From positions 1,636,151-1,700,150 of the forward strand of contig NZ_JAPNJW010000002.1 of the NCBI RefSeq assembly GCF_026626745.1: DNA of 64,000 bases. The letters run 5' to 3'. Positions 42,874 to 54,600 of the stretch are shown in pieces. Origin of the DNA: Nannocystis sp. RBIL2. GTDB taxonomy: Bacteria > Myxococcota_A > Polyangia > Nannocystales > Nannocystaceae. The notes beneath the pieces were generated by a model. That model worked only from the letters and a program-made list of their open reading frames with translations, had not been told where the DNA came from and searched no databases. How positions within the stretch are numbered: the first letter of the stretch is position 1; every line of letters begins with the position of its first letter. The translations under genes were made by a program, and so were the position numbers.

Positions 42874-45800
42874 TCACAGCGCCGCGGCGAGCCCCGCGAT
42901 CCGCTCGCGCACCGCCTCCGGCGTCTCGCCGGCGAACGGCGCCGCTCGCAGCAGCGTCCCCGGCCCGAGCGCGTCGCAGGCCCACACGGTGCCGTCGGCT
43001 GCGCGGCGGATCGGCGCGTTCGTCGACGAGCCGAGGTCCGGGTTCGGCGTCAGCGGCGACACCTCCCCCGCCGAGACGTCGACCATGAAGGGGCCGCCCT
43101 GGAAGTCGACCCCGACCGCCTCGGTCTCGCTGCGCATCGTGAACGCCGCGAGCTCGGGCGTCGCCACCGCGAACGTCCCGCCCGGTATGACCAGCATCAA
43201 CGACTCGTGGCGATTGGTCACCGCCAGCGTCGTGCCCGCGGGGGAGAACGCCACCCGGTTGCGCGGCCGCCCCGGGCTGTCCTTCAGGACACGTCGCTCC
43301 AGCTCGCGCGGCGCCCCGCTCACGTCCCAGCGCGTCAGCTCGAGCGAGCCCGTCAGCGGCTTCAGCACCGCCAGCTGCGCGCTGTCGGGGCTCCACGCCA
43401 GCGCCCCCGCCGTCAGCTCGCCGGGTCCCAGCGGGCTCGCCTCCGTGACCACCGGCGTCACCGCGCCGCTGTCGATCGCCAGCAGCTCGACGCCTTTCTC
43501 GCTGCGCACCGCGAGCAGTCGCCCCGACGGGCTCGCCTGCAGGTCGACCACCTTGGCCGCGGCGGTGAAGCGCTGCGCCCGCTGATCCGGCCCGATCCAC
43601 ACCTCGACATCGGCCTCGACCGCTCGCGCCACCCCGCGCGGCAGCTCGAAGATCCAGCCCGTCAGCGGCTGCGCGCCGACGCGGGCGCCGTGCTGCTCGT
43701 CCCACCAGCAGTTCCAGCCCTCCTCCCCGACCACTGTGACCTGCCCCGCGTCGTCGACGAACGCATTCAGACCGTACATCGCGTCCATGTCGGACCCTGC
43801 GGCGGGCGGGTTCGGGCAGCGGAACGTCGCCGTCGCGCCCGTCGCCAGCTCGACCCGCGTGAACTCGCCGCGGCTCCGGTCCCACGGCGTCGCCGCGGCC
43901 CAGCGAGCCGCCGGCGCCAGCGCGCAGTCGGGCCCGCGCTTGTGCACCGTCACCGCCGCCGCCTGTGGCCGGTGGATCCGCACCTCGTTGCGATGCATCA
44001 CCAGCAGCGCCCCCTCGCGCCCCCACTGCGGAAGCCTGTCCTTCGGGACAGTCACGAACGAGCGCAGGCCTCCTCTCCGCAGGTCGCCGACGGCCCAGTC
44101 CTCGCCGATCGCCACCGCAAAGTGATCGCCGCCGGGCTCGACGAGCACGCGCCGATTGACCCGACCGCCGTGCGAGGGCACTTGCATCCGCCACACCACC
44201 TCGCCGGTGGCCAGCGACTCGCGCCACAGCGCCTGGTGGCCGTACTCCGGCCGCATGAACAGCGCGTCGCCCTCCCCGACCGGCGTGCCCCAACCGGCCT
44301 CGACTCGGCGCGACGTGCCCGTCTCGATGTCGACGACGTCGAGCCACCCGTCGTCGTCGTCGTTCGGCGAGGCGATGGCGAACCGCGCGTCGCCCGTCAG
44401 CGCGAACGGTCGGCCGACATACTTCAACCTCGCCTCGCTGCCGTCGCGCGGCCGGACCACCCGCGTCCCGTCGCCGTCGGCGAAGGCCACCGTCGACGCG
44501 TCGTCGGCGACCGCGGGCCACACGCCGGGCGGCAGCGGGATCGACCGCGGCAGCGCGTCGGGTGCCGTCAGATCCCACAGCTGCAGCGAGACGGGACCCC
44601 CCGGGCCGCTGGCGCGCGACCACGCCTGAACGGTCAAGGTGCGCCCGTCGGCCGCCAGCGCCCACATCCTGTGGCCGCTCTCGGCCTCTCCACGGATGTC
44701 GATCGTGCGCGGCTCGCCCGCGCCGAACACGGTCACCGAAGTCTCGCCGACGACCGCCCACACCGGCGCGTCGCGGGCCGCCAGCAGCTGCTTGGCCGCG
44801 CCCGGATCGAGCACCTGTTCGCCTGTCCCATCGGACAGCCTCCATCGCCACACCGCGCCGAGCTCGTCGCGGCCGACGACGCCGCCGTCGGTCAGCGGCA
44901 GCGCCTCGGCCAGCCCTCGTTCTGCCCGCAGCACCTGCGCCGGCAGCCCGCCCGCCGTCGCGGCCGCGGCGAAGAAGCGCGCCTCGTTCCACATCCGCGG
45001 ATCGTCACCGGCCAGCTGCGCCAACGCGCGGATCGCCGCCACCGGGTCGCGCGTCAACGCGGCCCGCGCCTCTGTCAGCAGCTTCTCATCCTGCGTGCGC
45101 GTCACCTCGGCCCGCGCCGCGGCCACCTCGTCTTGCTGCGCGGCCGGGGGCGGCGCGCCGCTCGACGACATGTAACCGAGGCCGGCCAGAAGAGCGAACC
45201 CCGAGGCGATCGCGGCGAAGACTCGCCGCGCGCGGACCTGCGTGTCGGTCGCCTGCAGCGCTGCAAGCAGCGCGTCCATCGACGGCCAGCGCGCCGCGGG
45301 ATCGGGCTGCAGGCCGCGCAGCACCACCCGATGCAACCACGCCGGCACCTCCTGCCCCGACTTCGGCGACCGCACCCGGCCCTCGGCCACCGCAGTCGCC
45401 AGCGCCTGCACATCGGCGCCGACGAACGGTCGCTGGCCGTACAGCGCCTCGTAGAGGGCCGCACAAAAGCTGTACTGATCGGTCTTCGCGTCGCCGCGCG
45501 CGCCCGCGAATTGCTCGGCCGCCATGTACGCCGGCGTCCCCAGCACCGCGCCGGTCTGAGTCAGCAGCACGTCGGTCACCTCGCGCGCGGCTGGCAACTC
45601 CGGCAGCGCCTCGCTGTCGCCGAAGTGCGCCAGGCCGAAGTCGACCACGCGCACGCGGCCGTCGTCGCCGACGATCACGTTGGCCGGCTTGAAGTCGCGA
45701 TGCACCACCCCCTGCCGGTGGGCCGCCGCCAGCCCCTCGCCCGCCTGGCGGAACACCGTCAGCACCTCGCGCCACGATCGGGGCTGCGTCGCCAGCCACG

Positions 45801-46281
45801 CGCGCAGCGTCGGCCCGGTGAGAAATTCCATCGCCACGAACACCTCGTCGTCGACCTCGCCGACCTGGTACACGTGGACCACGTTGGGGTGCGACAGCCG
45901 GGCCAGCGCCCGCGCCTCGCGGAGCGTCCGGGCCCGCCCCTGCGGCCGCTGCAGCGCGGCCCCGCGGATGAGCTTCAGCGCCACCTTGCGCTCGAGCTTG
46001 TCGTCGTAGGCCGCGTACACGACCCCCATCCCGCCCTCGCCGAGCAGCTTCAGCACCTGGTACGGCCCGATCGTCGGCGCCTCGTCCGCGCCCTTGAACA
46101 GCGACGCGTGGACCATCGCCTTGGTGCGCCGCTGCGCCGCGTCGCCGAGCACCTCCGGCCGCAGCCGCGGCGTCGCCTGGGTGTCGGCGTCGGCCGATAC
46201 GTCGGCCTGGCTCGGGTCGGGGTGGGTCTCGTCGACGTCGACGAGCTTCATGACGGACTCCTGGATCTGCGCGTGGGACAT
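42874..46281 (-). CDS. Ser/Thr protein kinase with TM segment and propeller-like tail
   Basis: 1,135 residues from ATG 46281 (ATG at 46251 also possible). Kinase domain about 72-345: GEGGMGVVYAAYD (Gly loop), VALKLIRG (Lys), VVHRDFKPANVIV (catalytic loop), VVDFGLA (DFG), GTPAYMAAEQF (APE region). One TM near 357 (VFAAIASGFALLAGLGYM). Residues about 430-1110 are WD40-like or propeller strands (LAWSPDSAQLAVL, VAFSPAGTTLAVTN, SPSGRLLAVRS). This is the usual architecture of myxobacterial STKs encoded next to an ECF sigma factor. It ends 215 bases before the TfuA gene. Confidence 0.93.
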   Translation of the reverse strand: MSHAQIQESVMKLVDVDETHPDPSQADVSADADTQATPRLRPEVLGDAAQRRTKAMVHASLFKGADEAPTIGPYQVLKLLGEGGMGVVYAAYDDKLERKVALKLIRGAALQRPQGRARTLREARALARLSHPNVVHVYQVGEVDDEVFVAMEFLTGPTLRAWLATQPRSWREVLTVFRQAGEGLAAAHRQGVVHRDFKPANVIVGDDGRVRVVDFGLAHFGDSEALPELPAAREVTDVLLTQTGAVLGTPAYMAAEQFAGARGDAKTDQYSFCAALYEALYGQRPFVGADVQALATAVAEGRVRSPKSGQEVPAWLHRVVLRGLQPDPAARWPSMDALLAALQATDTQVRARRVFAAIASGFALLAGLGYMSSSGAPPPAAQQDEVAAARAEVTRTQDEKLLTEARAALTRDPVAAIRALAQLAGDDPRMWNEARFFAAAATAGGLPAQVLRAERGLAEALPLTDGGVVGRDELGAVWRWRLSDGTGEQVLDPGAAKQLLAARDAPVWAVVGETSVTVFGAGEPRTIDIRGEAESGHRMWALAADGRTLTVQAWSRASGPGGPVSLQLWDLTAPDALPRSIPLPPGVWPAVADDASTVAFADGDGTRVVRPRDGSEARLKYVGRPFALTGDARFAIASPNDDDDGWLDVVDIETGTSRRVEAGWGTPVGEGDALFMRPEYGHQALWRESLATGEVVWRMQVPSHGGRVNRRVLVEPGGDHFAVAIGEDWAVGDLRRGGLRSFVTVPKDRLPQWGREGALLVMHRNEVRIHRPQAAAVTVHKRGPDCALAPAARWAAATPWDRSRGEFTRVELATGATATFRCPNPPAAGSDMDAMYGLNAFVDDAGQVTVVGEEGWNCWWDEQHGARVGAQPLTGWIFELPRGVARAVEADVEVWIGPDQRAQRFTAAAKVVDLQASPSGRLLAVRSEKGVELLAIDSGAVTPVVTEASPLGPGELTAGALAWSPDSAQLAVLKPLTGSLELTRWDVSGAPRELERRVLKDSPGRPRNRVAFSPAGTTLAVTNRHESLMLVIPGGTFAVATPELAAFTMRSETEAVGVDFQGGPFMVDVSAGEVSPLTPNPDLGSSTNAPIRRAADGTVWACDALGPGTLLRAAPFAGETPEAVRERIAGLAAAL

Positions 46282-46342
46282 GCGGGCGCCTCGCTCTCCC
46301 CCGCAGTGGTTCCACCCGGTCCGGTCCGGATCACTGAAATCG

Positions 46343-46975
46343 TCACTTCTCGCCCGAGCCCGCCGGGAGGCCCGCCCGGGCCCGCAGCGCGCCCGCCCAC
46401 GTCTCGATCCCCATCAGAGTGCTGGTCGCCAGCTCGGGGCTGCGCGCCAGCGCCTCGATCGCCTCGCGCAGCAGCGCGCGCCCGCGGCGCAGGCGCGACT
46501 TCACCGTGCCCTCGGGGATCTCGAGCGCCGCCGCCATCTCCGCGGTCGTCAGCTGCTCCCAATAAAGGAGCTCGAGCGCGACCTGGCAGTCGACGGGGAT
46601 CCGTCGCAACCCGGCGAGCAGCAGCTTGAGCTCCTCGCCCTCGACCATGACCTGGCTCGGCGACGGCTCCATCGCCGCGACCGAGACCTCGGTGAGGTCG
46701 ATGCGGTCGCCCTTGCGATCGCGGTAGTGGCGGCACAGCTGGCGATAGGCGATGGCGAACAGGAAGCTGCGGAAGCTGCCCTCGCCGCGGAACTTGCCGG
46801 CCGCCTCGACGCAGGCCAAAAACGTCTGCTGGATCAGCTCCGCCCCGGCCTCGGTCTTGTTGAAGAAGAAGCGCGCCACCGGCTCGTAGTAGCGCTCGAA
46901 CAGCTGCTCCCCGGCCCGGCGCTCCCCCGCGCGCCAGGCCGCCAGCAGCTGCTCGTCGCTGCGCGTCGCAGTCAC
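46343..46975 (-). CDS. ECF sigma factor, kinase-associated type
   Basis: 210 residues from GTG 46975. Sigma2: YYEPVARFFFNKTEAGAELIQQTFLACVEAAGKFRG and SFRSFLFAIAYRQLCRHYR. Sigma4: ALELLYWEQLTTAEMAAALEIPEGTVKSRLRRGRALL. The acidic DAED-type patch of region 2.2 reads AGAE, lacking most negative charge, as in ECF factors activated by Ser/Thr-kinase phosphorylation (the EcfP/PknT case in Vibrio). The kinase gene follows 61 bases downstream. A short C-terminal extension (MGIETWAGALRARAGLP) is present. In the reading direction it comes after YcaO. Targets unknown. Confidence 0.9.
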   Translation of the reverse strand: MTATRSDEQLLAAWRAGERRAGEQLFERYYEPVARFFFNKTEAGAELIQQTFLACVEAAGKFRGEGSFRSFLFAIAYRQLCRHYRDRKGDRIDLTEVSVAAMEPSPSQVMVEGEELKLLLAGLRRIPVDCQVALELLYWEQLTTAEMAAALEIPEGTVKSRLRRGRALLREAIEALARSPELATSTLMGIETWAGALRARAGLPAGSGEK

Positions 46976-47311
46976 GACCGACAAGGTACCCGCTCCGCCG
47001 CCCGCGCGCACGCCCGAAGCGACGGCGACCCCCGCTCGGCGGCCTGCGACGGGCAGAGGCCTGGCCATCGTCCGACCCTGCGTCCACGGAGGACGTTCGC
47101 GTGGGCGACACCACCGAACGAGTCCACATGACCCGAAAGACATGTCACGAAGTCACGCGACCGTGAGCGAGCGCCATCGGCGACCGAGCCTCGACATGTC
47201 CTCAAGGACATCTCACGCGGCACCCGCAGCGGCGCCCGCGATCGTGTATGGACATGTCCCCAAGGACATCTCGCGCCCCATGTCGCGAGAGACCTACGCC
47301 TGCGTCGCGGC
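46976..47311. repeat. Palindrome array between ECF sigma and YcaO genes
   Basis: Units near 47139 (AAAGACATGTCACG), 47192 (GACATGTCCTCAAGGACATCTC) and 47250 (GACATGTCCCCAAGGACATCTC), the last two forming ATGTCC...GGACAT hairpins and followed by similar CGCGGCACCCGC / CGCGCCCC text. No convincing small gene was found, on either strand. Confidence 0.75.
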
Positions 47312-48538
47312 TCACCCGGCCGCTCGCGCCCGCGCTCGCGGCCCCGGGGCCATGCCGGCGAACCTGCCCTCGAGACCAGGCACGACCAGGCGCGCCACCG
47401 GCACCCCGATCTCCGCGCGGGTGAGGTCGACCACCACCGCGCTGGTGCACCCGGCCGCGCGCACACGGGCCAGCAGCAGCTCGAGATCGCCGTCGAAGCT
47501 GTCGGTCGCCAGGCTGGGGCCGAGGGCCCGCTGCGGCCGCGCGCTCGCCAGCGCCGCGGCCTCGTCGGCGCCCGCCTGCGGGTCGGTGAACGCCTCGTAT
47601 GTCTTCGGGGACAGGTCGTCCCGGCTGCCCGCGATCAGCGTCAGCCGGCTCTGCACCGCCTCGGTCAGCGCGCGCAGCAGGGCGACCGCCGGGTCGAGGT
47701 GGGCCCCGTAGCCGCCGCAGGCCCCGCGGGCGGCCCAGCGCGGCGCCCCGGGGCGGTCGACGATCCGGCAGGCGTAGGTCGGCACGCCGAGGTCGGAGGT
47801 GATGTCGACCACGCCGACCTCGATCTCCGCCGCGTGCAGGCGCGCGAGCACCTCGCGGCAGCTCGGGTCGGTCACGCCCGCGAGGTCGACCCGCCGCGGA
47901 TCGTCGACGGCGAGCGGCGCCAGAGCGGTCGCGTCGCGCTCGATGAGCTCGCACAGCGCGTGCACGCTCGCCTCGAGCAGGTGGTTGCCGGAGGCCAGCC
48001 CGCTGGTGCTCTCGATGAACGGCGGCAGCGGCTCGCGAGGATCGCGGACGAAGTCGACGCTCACGCACGCGTGCGGCACCCACGTCGGCCGCCCCGCCAG
48101 CAGGTCCCAGCCGAGGCACCACAACAGCGGCACGTCCTCGCGCACCTCGGCGCCTTCGCGGCGCGGCAGGCCGTGCAGGTCGACGACCGCCTCGCCCTCG
48201 CGCCGCAGCGCCGCCGCCCGCTCCCACCGCAGCGGCGCCGCCACACGCTCGCCGTGCCAGCCCTCGATCGCCTCCATCAGCGCCGACGCGGCCGCAGCGT
48301 CCCGGTCCGCGCCCTTGCCCTGCGACACGCTGACCGAGCGCGCGTTCGGGCGCACCGCCTGGACCACGGGCACGCCGACGACGTCGAGGCCGGTGACGTC
48401 GGCGAGGCGGGTGATGCCGAGGCGCGGCATTAATGGGCGGAAGGCCGCCAGGGTCGCGGCCGGGCTGCGCGTGCGGTGCGTCCCGGCCGTGTGGCCCTTG
48501 GGCGCGGCGAGGTCGCGGTCGCCGATCCGTACGGGCAT
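47312..48538 (-). CDS. YcaO-domain protein (peptide backbone cyclodehydratase/thioamidation type)
   Basis: 408 residues from ATG 48538. YcaO ATP-binding signature: VSVSQGKGADRDAAAASALMEAIEGWHGE, then STSGLASGNHLLEASVHALCELIERDA and ARGACGGYGAHLDPAVALLRALTEAVQSRL. The protein ends VARLVVPGLEGRFAGMAPGPRARARAAG; the last residues lack the PxPxP ending of azoline-forming YcaOs, which fits non-azoline types. YcaO uses ATP to activate a backbone amide; with TfuA it forms thioamides. The TfuA gene is on the same strand beyond the sigma and kinase genes. The start lies in a GGGGACATGCCC palindrome. Confidence 0.92.
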   Translation of the reverse strand: MPVRIGDRDLAAPKGHTAGTHRTRSPAATLAAFRPLMPRLGITRLADVTGLDVVGVPVVQAVRPNARSVSVSQGKGADRDAAAASALMEAIEGWHGERVAAPLRWERAAALRREGEAVVDLHGLPRREGAEVREDVPLLWCLGWDLLAGRPTWVPHACVSVDFVRDPREPLPPFIESTSGLASGNHLLEASVHALCELIERDATALAPLAVDDPRRVDLAGVTDPSCREVLARLHAAEIEVGVVDITSDLGVPTYACRIVDRPGAPRWAARGACGGYGAHLDPAVALLRALTEAVQSRLTLIAGSRDDLSPKTYEAFTDPQAGADEAAALASARPQRALGPSLATDSFDGDLELLLARVRAAGCTSAVVVDLTRAEIGVPVARLVVPGLEGRFAGMAPGPRARARAAG

Positions 48539-48595
48539 GTCCCCTGGTTCCTGTCCCTCGCGCCCTGTACTTCGAGACCTGTCCGAACGGACACG

Positions 48596-48620
48596 GGCGA
48601 CGGGCGCGCGGCCCGTCGCC
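48596..48620 (-). terminator. GC hairpin between the giant TPR gene and ycaO-like gene
   Basis: GGCGACGGGC (48596-48605) pairs perfectly with GCCCGTCGCC (48611-48620) around GCGCG. It lies just after the TPR gene stop and before the YcaO start. There is no T-run, so it may act as a pause/partial terminator or mRNA-protecting hairpin. Confidence 0.45.
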
Positions 48621-48629
48621 CGCACCGGC

Positions 48630-51600
48630 TCAGGAGGACGCCTGGATCTCCCGGATCTTGTTGCCCAGCTCCGGGTGCTCCGGGTCCTCCTCGAGGCCCC
48701 GGCGCAGCATCGACAGCGCCTTCGACGTCTCCTTCAGCCCCAGGTGCGCGTTGGCGAGGCGGAGGTAGATGTCGCCGCGGCGGACCATGCCCGACTGGTC
48801 GACGTTCTGCAGCAGCATCGCGCGGGCCAGCTTGAGCGAGTCGTCCCACGCGTTCTGGTGGGCGTAGACGTCGGTGAGGAGCACCATCGTCTCGGCGTTG
48901 GTGGTGTCGATCTTGTAGGCGTCCTTGAGCTTGTCGAGGGCCGACTTCATGTCCGGGGTCTCGCTGGCGAGCGCGATCCGGGCCATGCGCGTCAGGTAGT
49001 GCGCGAGCAGCTTGGTCTTCTTCGGCTGGGCCGAGGCGACCTGCACCAACCAGGCGTACATGCCGCCCGCGTCCTCGAAGCGGCCGCTGACGAACAGCGC
49101 GTCGGCGATCCGGCGGTTGATCTCGACGTCGTCCTGGACGACCTCGTAGACCGGCGCCAGCGCGCGCAGGGCCTCCTCGACATCGCCGACCTTCTCGACC
49201 AGGAGGTCGACGCGCTCGATGATCAGCTTGCGCTGCTCGTCGCCGGTAGCGAGGCTGGCGAGCAGCGCCAGCAGGTAGGCGACCTGCTCCCAGTAGCCCT
49301 CCTTGCGGCTGATCTCGAGCAGCGTGCGGGCCGCCTCGACGTTGGCCGGGTGGAGGTGGAGCGCCATCTCGAGGTGCTCGCGCTGCTTCTCCGGCGTCGC
49401 GGCCAGCCGCGCCAGGCGCAGCTGCAGGTCGGCGCCGACCGTGCCTTGCGGCTGCAACGCCGCGGCGCGCTGCAGCAGCTCCTGCATCGCCTCTTCGCCG
49501 CCCTGCTGCTCCTCGACCGCCGCCAGGGCCATCAGCGCAGGCACCGAGTTCGGGTCGGTCTGCAGCAGCTCGTTCAGCAGCTCGCGCGCCTTCTCGGCCT
49601 CGCCGAGGCGCTCCGAGTACAGCTCGGCCAGCCGCAGGCCGACCTCGCGCCGCTGGTCGACGCCGCCGACCTCGCGCAGGACCGCGAGGAACTGCTCGAG
49701 CAGCTCCGAGAGGTCCTCCCACTTCTCGGCGCCCTCGTAGAGCCGCCACAGCGCGACCAGGCTCGGCGTGTGCCGCGGCGCTTCCAGCAACAGCCGGCGA
49801 TGACGCTCGATCGCCTCGTCGACGTCGCCGAGCTTCTCCTCCGACAGCACCGCCATCTCCTCGAGCACCGGCACGCGCTGGCCGGCCTGCAGCAGGTCGA
49901 GCTTGCGCTCGAGCACGTCGCGGACCTCACGCCAGTTGCCGAGCCGGCGCTGCAGGTTCTCGAGCTCTTGCATCGCCTGCAGGTCGTCGGGCCGGGCCCC
50001 GAGCATGTCGTTGTAGATCGTGACCGCGTCGTCGACCTTGCCGACCTCGACCTGCAGGTGGGCCAGCTTGAGCCGCAGGTTGCGGCGCTCGTTGTCGTCG
50101 GCGGTGATCGTGATCCGCTGGTCGAGGGCGGCGATCAGGCCGCCCGTGTCCTGCGTCGCCTCGAGCAGCTGCAGCAGCCGCGACCACGCCTGCTCGTGGC
50201 TCTGGTCGAACTCGAGCAGCGCCCGCAGGTCGGTGATGGCCGTGAGCGGCTCGGCCTGCATCTCGGCGACGTTGGCCGCCTCCTGCAGCAGCGGGATCGA
50301 CAGGTCGGGGTTGCTCGCCAGCCGCGCGTAGCGGACCAGCGAGTCGTGCAGCGTCGGCAGCTCGCCGGCCGCGCGCGAGGCCATGATCTGCAGCTCGAGC
50401 GCCTCGAGGTTGTCGGGGTTCTCGGCCATCACCGGCGCCAGCGCGCGCAGGGCGGCGTTGTACTGGCGCAGGTCGCGGAGCAGGATCTTGGTCGTCTCGA
50501 TGCACAGCTGGCTGCACGAGCGCTGCTCCTCGCGGGCGGCGTCGATCGCCCCCGCCATGAACTGCACCGCCTTGATCAGCAGCTGCTTGTTGCCGGACAG
50601 CGCGACCACCCGCTCGATCGCCAGCGGGTGCGCCGCGTCGAGCTGCAGCAGGTTGCCCCACGCCTCGAGCGCCTCGTCCGGCGAACCGCCGCCCTCGTCG
50701 ACCAGGCGGCCGAGGTTCTCCAGCGCGGCGGCGCGGTCGGCCCCGGTCGCGGCCTGCAGGCGCAGCCGCGCCAGCTTGGCCAGGCCCGGCCGGTTGCCCG
50801 CCAGGTGGTACGAGTTCTCGAGCGGCTCGATGAGCGTCGGCCCGACCTCGCCGCCGGTCTTCTGCAGGCGGTCGAGCACCCGCTCGAGCCCGGCCACAGC
50901 GCCGGCGAAGCCGGGTCGCTCGTCGAGCGCGTCGCGGTAGGCCTCGGTCGCGCCGGTCAGCTCGCCGGTGTCGAACTCGGCGTCGCCGAGCCGCACCAAG
51001 ATGTCGGCGCGGCCGGCCTGACCGAGCGCCAGCTTGGCCGACTCACGCAGGGCCCGGGCCAGCAGGCGCTTCTCGCCGCCGGCGCGGGCCAGGCGCTCGA
51101 TGTGCCGCGCGGTCGCCTCGTCGGCGATCCCGGCGTCGAGCATCGCCGCCAGCAGCCCGAGCGCGCGGGCGCGGTCGCCGAGGATCTCCTCGGCCATGCC
51201 GGCCGCGGACTGGGCGATCAGCAGGCGCGCCGCCGGGTCGAGCGTCTCGACCGCGGACCGCCGCGCCAGCGACTCGACGTGCTCCTCGGCCCTGTCCAAA
51301 AGGACAGACAGGCGCGCCGTGTACTCGAGGACAGGTCGCATCTCGTCGGCGGCGACGCGGTCGAGCAGCAGGTTCGAGGCCTCGAGGCTGCCCCGCGGAT
51401 CGTTGAGCCGCTCGTAGCGGATCCGCGCCAGCTGGCGCAGCGCCTCGGAGGCCTCGGACGGATCCTCGGTCAGCTCGGAGCGGGCCTTGTAGACCTCGGC
51501 GAGGTCGCCCCAGCGCCCGATCTGCTCGAGCTGCGGGATGACCAGCGTCGACGCGGCGTCCGAGCTGGCCTTGTCGCGGACCAGCCGCATCAGATCGCCG

Positions 51601-54600
51601 ATCGCCTCCGAGTGGCCCGGCGTCACCTGGAACACCGACTCGTAGTGCGCCATCGCCCCGACGGCGTCGCCGAGCGGGCCGATGTTGAGCCGCGCAACCT
51701 CGAGCAGCAGGTTCACCCGCCGCTCGCGGCTCGGCGCGATCGCAGCGCGCTCGAGCATCACGTCGCCGGCCTCGCGGTGGCGGTCCTGCGCGAGCAGGGC
51801 CTGGGCCAGCATCCCCAGCGCCTCGTCGTCTTCAGGCGCGTCGAGCAGCAGCGCGCGCAGCGTCTCGATCTCGGCCTCGCGGTCGGAGCGGGCCTCGCGG
51901 TGGATCCTGGCCAGCTCCTTGCGCAGCGCGGTGCGGACCGCCGGGTCGTCGGCCGCGTCGATCTGGCGGTTGATGACCTCGTTCAGCAGATCGTACGCGC
52001 CGCGGGCGGCGTACAGCCGGCGCAGGCGGTTCATCGCGTCGGTGCTGTTGGGCTCGATGTCGAGGATCCGCTGCCACACGCCCTCGGCGGCCTCCGGCTG
52101 GCCGAGGCCCTCCTCGACCAGCCGGGCCAGGCGGCGCAGCAGGACGATGCGATCCTCGTCGTCCTCGGCGACGGCGACCCGCCGCTCGAGCACCCCGCGC
52201 AGGCCTTCGAAGTCGGCCAGGCCGGCCAGCGCCTCGTCGAGGAGCGCCAGCACTTCTGGCTGATCGGGCATGACCTCGAGGGCATGTCGCAACACGCGGG
52301 CGGCGCCGTCGTTGTCGCCGATGTCGATGGCGATCTGCGCCGCCTGCAGCTCGAGCGCGACCCGGCGGTCGGCGTCGGTCTGCAGCGTCTCGGCCTCGGC
52401 GGCCATCAGCAGCGCCTGGCGCAGCTCGTCGAGCCAGCCGTGGGCGCGCGCGATCTGCTGGATCTCGGCGTCGAGCGACTCGAGCACCCCGGCCGGGCCG
52501 GGCTCCGCGAGCGCGCGGGCCAGAGTGCGGAACGCGTACGCCTGGCCCTGATGGAGGCCGGCGTAGTAGGCCGCGATCTCGCGGTAGATCTGGTGGCGCT
52601 GCGCCGGGTCTTCGGTCTGCGTCAGCTGCCACTCGTCGACCGCGATCAGGCGCATCGTGTTGCCGGTGGCCTCGTAGATCGGCCGCAGCACCGCGAAGAT
52701 CCGCACGCGCTGGACCTCGTGGGCCTCGGCCATCCGCTCGAGCGCTCCGACCGCGCCGGCGTTGCCCGGCTGCTCGCTGAGCAGCAGCTCGACGGTGTCG
52801 AGCGCCGCGTCGACGTTGCCGAGCCGCTCCTCCTGCAGGTCGGCGATGTTGAGCAGCACCACCTCGCGCTCGCCGAACGACTCGGTGCGGACCAGCCGCT
52901 CGCGCAGCAGCTCGATGAGGTCGTCCCAGCGCTCGCGCTGGGCGTAGACCCGCTCGAGCCGCGAGCGCGCCGCCTCGTGATCGGGCTGCGCCTCGAGCAC
53001 GCGGCGGTAGGCGCGAATCGCCTGGTCGGCGTCGTCGAGGATCCCGAGCGACAGCTCGGCCAGGCGCTGCAGCACCTCGAGCTGCCGGCCCTCGTCGAGC
53101 GAGGTGTCGGCCTCGTGCCAGTACGCGGCCGCCAGCTCCGAGTACATCTCGGCCTGCGTCAGCGCCACCTCGAGCGCCGGGAACACCGTGCGGTCGTCGG
53201 GGCGGGCCTCGATGAGGCGCTGGTACAGCGGCACCGCGCGGCGCGGCTGGCCGAGCGCGACCGACCACAGCTCGGCGGCCTCGCGCACGATCGCCAGAGT
53301 GTCGTCGCCCTCGTCGCTCGCGTTGTCCTCGGCGTACTTGGTGTACAGCTGCGCGAGGTCCTCGACCCGGCCGAGCGCGTGGGCCAGGCGGTTCAGCAGC
53401 TCGCGCACGCTCGGGTCGGTCGGGTCCTCGGCGAACGCGCGGACGGTCGTGGTGAAGGCGCCCTCGAGGTTCTCGATCTGGTCCTCGTGGATCCGGGCGA
53501 TCTTCAGGAGGATCGGGATCCGGGCCCGCACGTCGTCGCCGGCCTCGAGCAGGCGCAGCTCCTGGATATGGACCAGGCGCGGCCAGTCACCGACGGCGGT
53601 GAACACCGGCTCGAGCTGGGCGATGACCTGCGGCCGCAGATCTTCGTCGGCCAGGTAGCGCCCCAGCTGCTCGGTGCCGACGACGTACTCGGGGTCGGCC
53701 TTGAGCGCCTCGGCGAACTGCCGCAGGCCCTCGCTGAGGTCGCCGAGCTGCTCGCGGTACAGCTGCGCCAGGCGCAGGTGGGTGTCGACGAGCTCGCGCC
53801 CCGACAGGCCCTCGATCCGCCGGCGCAGGAACTCGGCCAGGTCGCCCCAGCGCTCGGTCTTCTCGTACAGCGGCCCGAGCACCGCCTGCACCTCGTCGCT
53901 GCGCTGCGCCGACGCGGATGTCTTTTGGTACAGGTCGATCGCGTCTTCGAGGCGATCGAGCTTGGTGCGGTACAGCTCGGCGGCGCGGATCAGGAACGCG
54001 TCGCGCACCAGGTCGCTGTCGCTGCGCTGGGCCCGGCGGACCAGCAGCTCGGCCAGCGCGGCGTAGTCGTTCTCCTCGACCAGCACCTGCTCGAGCGCCT
54101 CGGCGGCGGAGATGTCGGCGGGGCTGGCCTCGAACAGGCGCTCGTAGGCGCGGCGGGCCGAGTCGTTGCGGCCGAGCAGGCGCGCGATGCGACCAATCGA
54201 GCCGAGCATGCGATGCGCGACCGTCGAGCTGCTGACGTTGTCGACGTGGGCCAGGTAGGCGTCGTGGACCGCCTCGTGGCGGCCGAGCTCGTTGCCGAGG
54301 CGATCGATGCGATCGAGCACCTCGACGATCTCCTCCTGCTCGCCGGCCTCGGCCAGCGAGTCGACCAGCACCTCGAACGAGCGGCTCGGATCGCTGAGCC
54401 GCTCCTCGTGGGTGCGCGCGACCTGCAGCAGCGCGAGCATGCGGTTGCGCCCGGCCTCCTGGTGCCGCGCCTGTCGCTCCTCGAGGTCGAGCAGCGCGCG
54501 CCAGTTCTGCTCCGTCTCGTAGAGCGGATACAGCACCGCGATCACGCGGTCGCGGATCTCGTCGCGCGAGAGGTACTCGGTCAAGGTGGCGCGGGCCCGC

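Noticed and set aside
46976..47311. Short frames as YcaO precursor peptide
   Set aside because: None has a leader/core pattern, ribosome binding site or conserved Gly/Cys core; the gap is filled with palindrome repeats.
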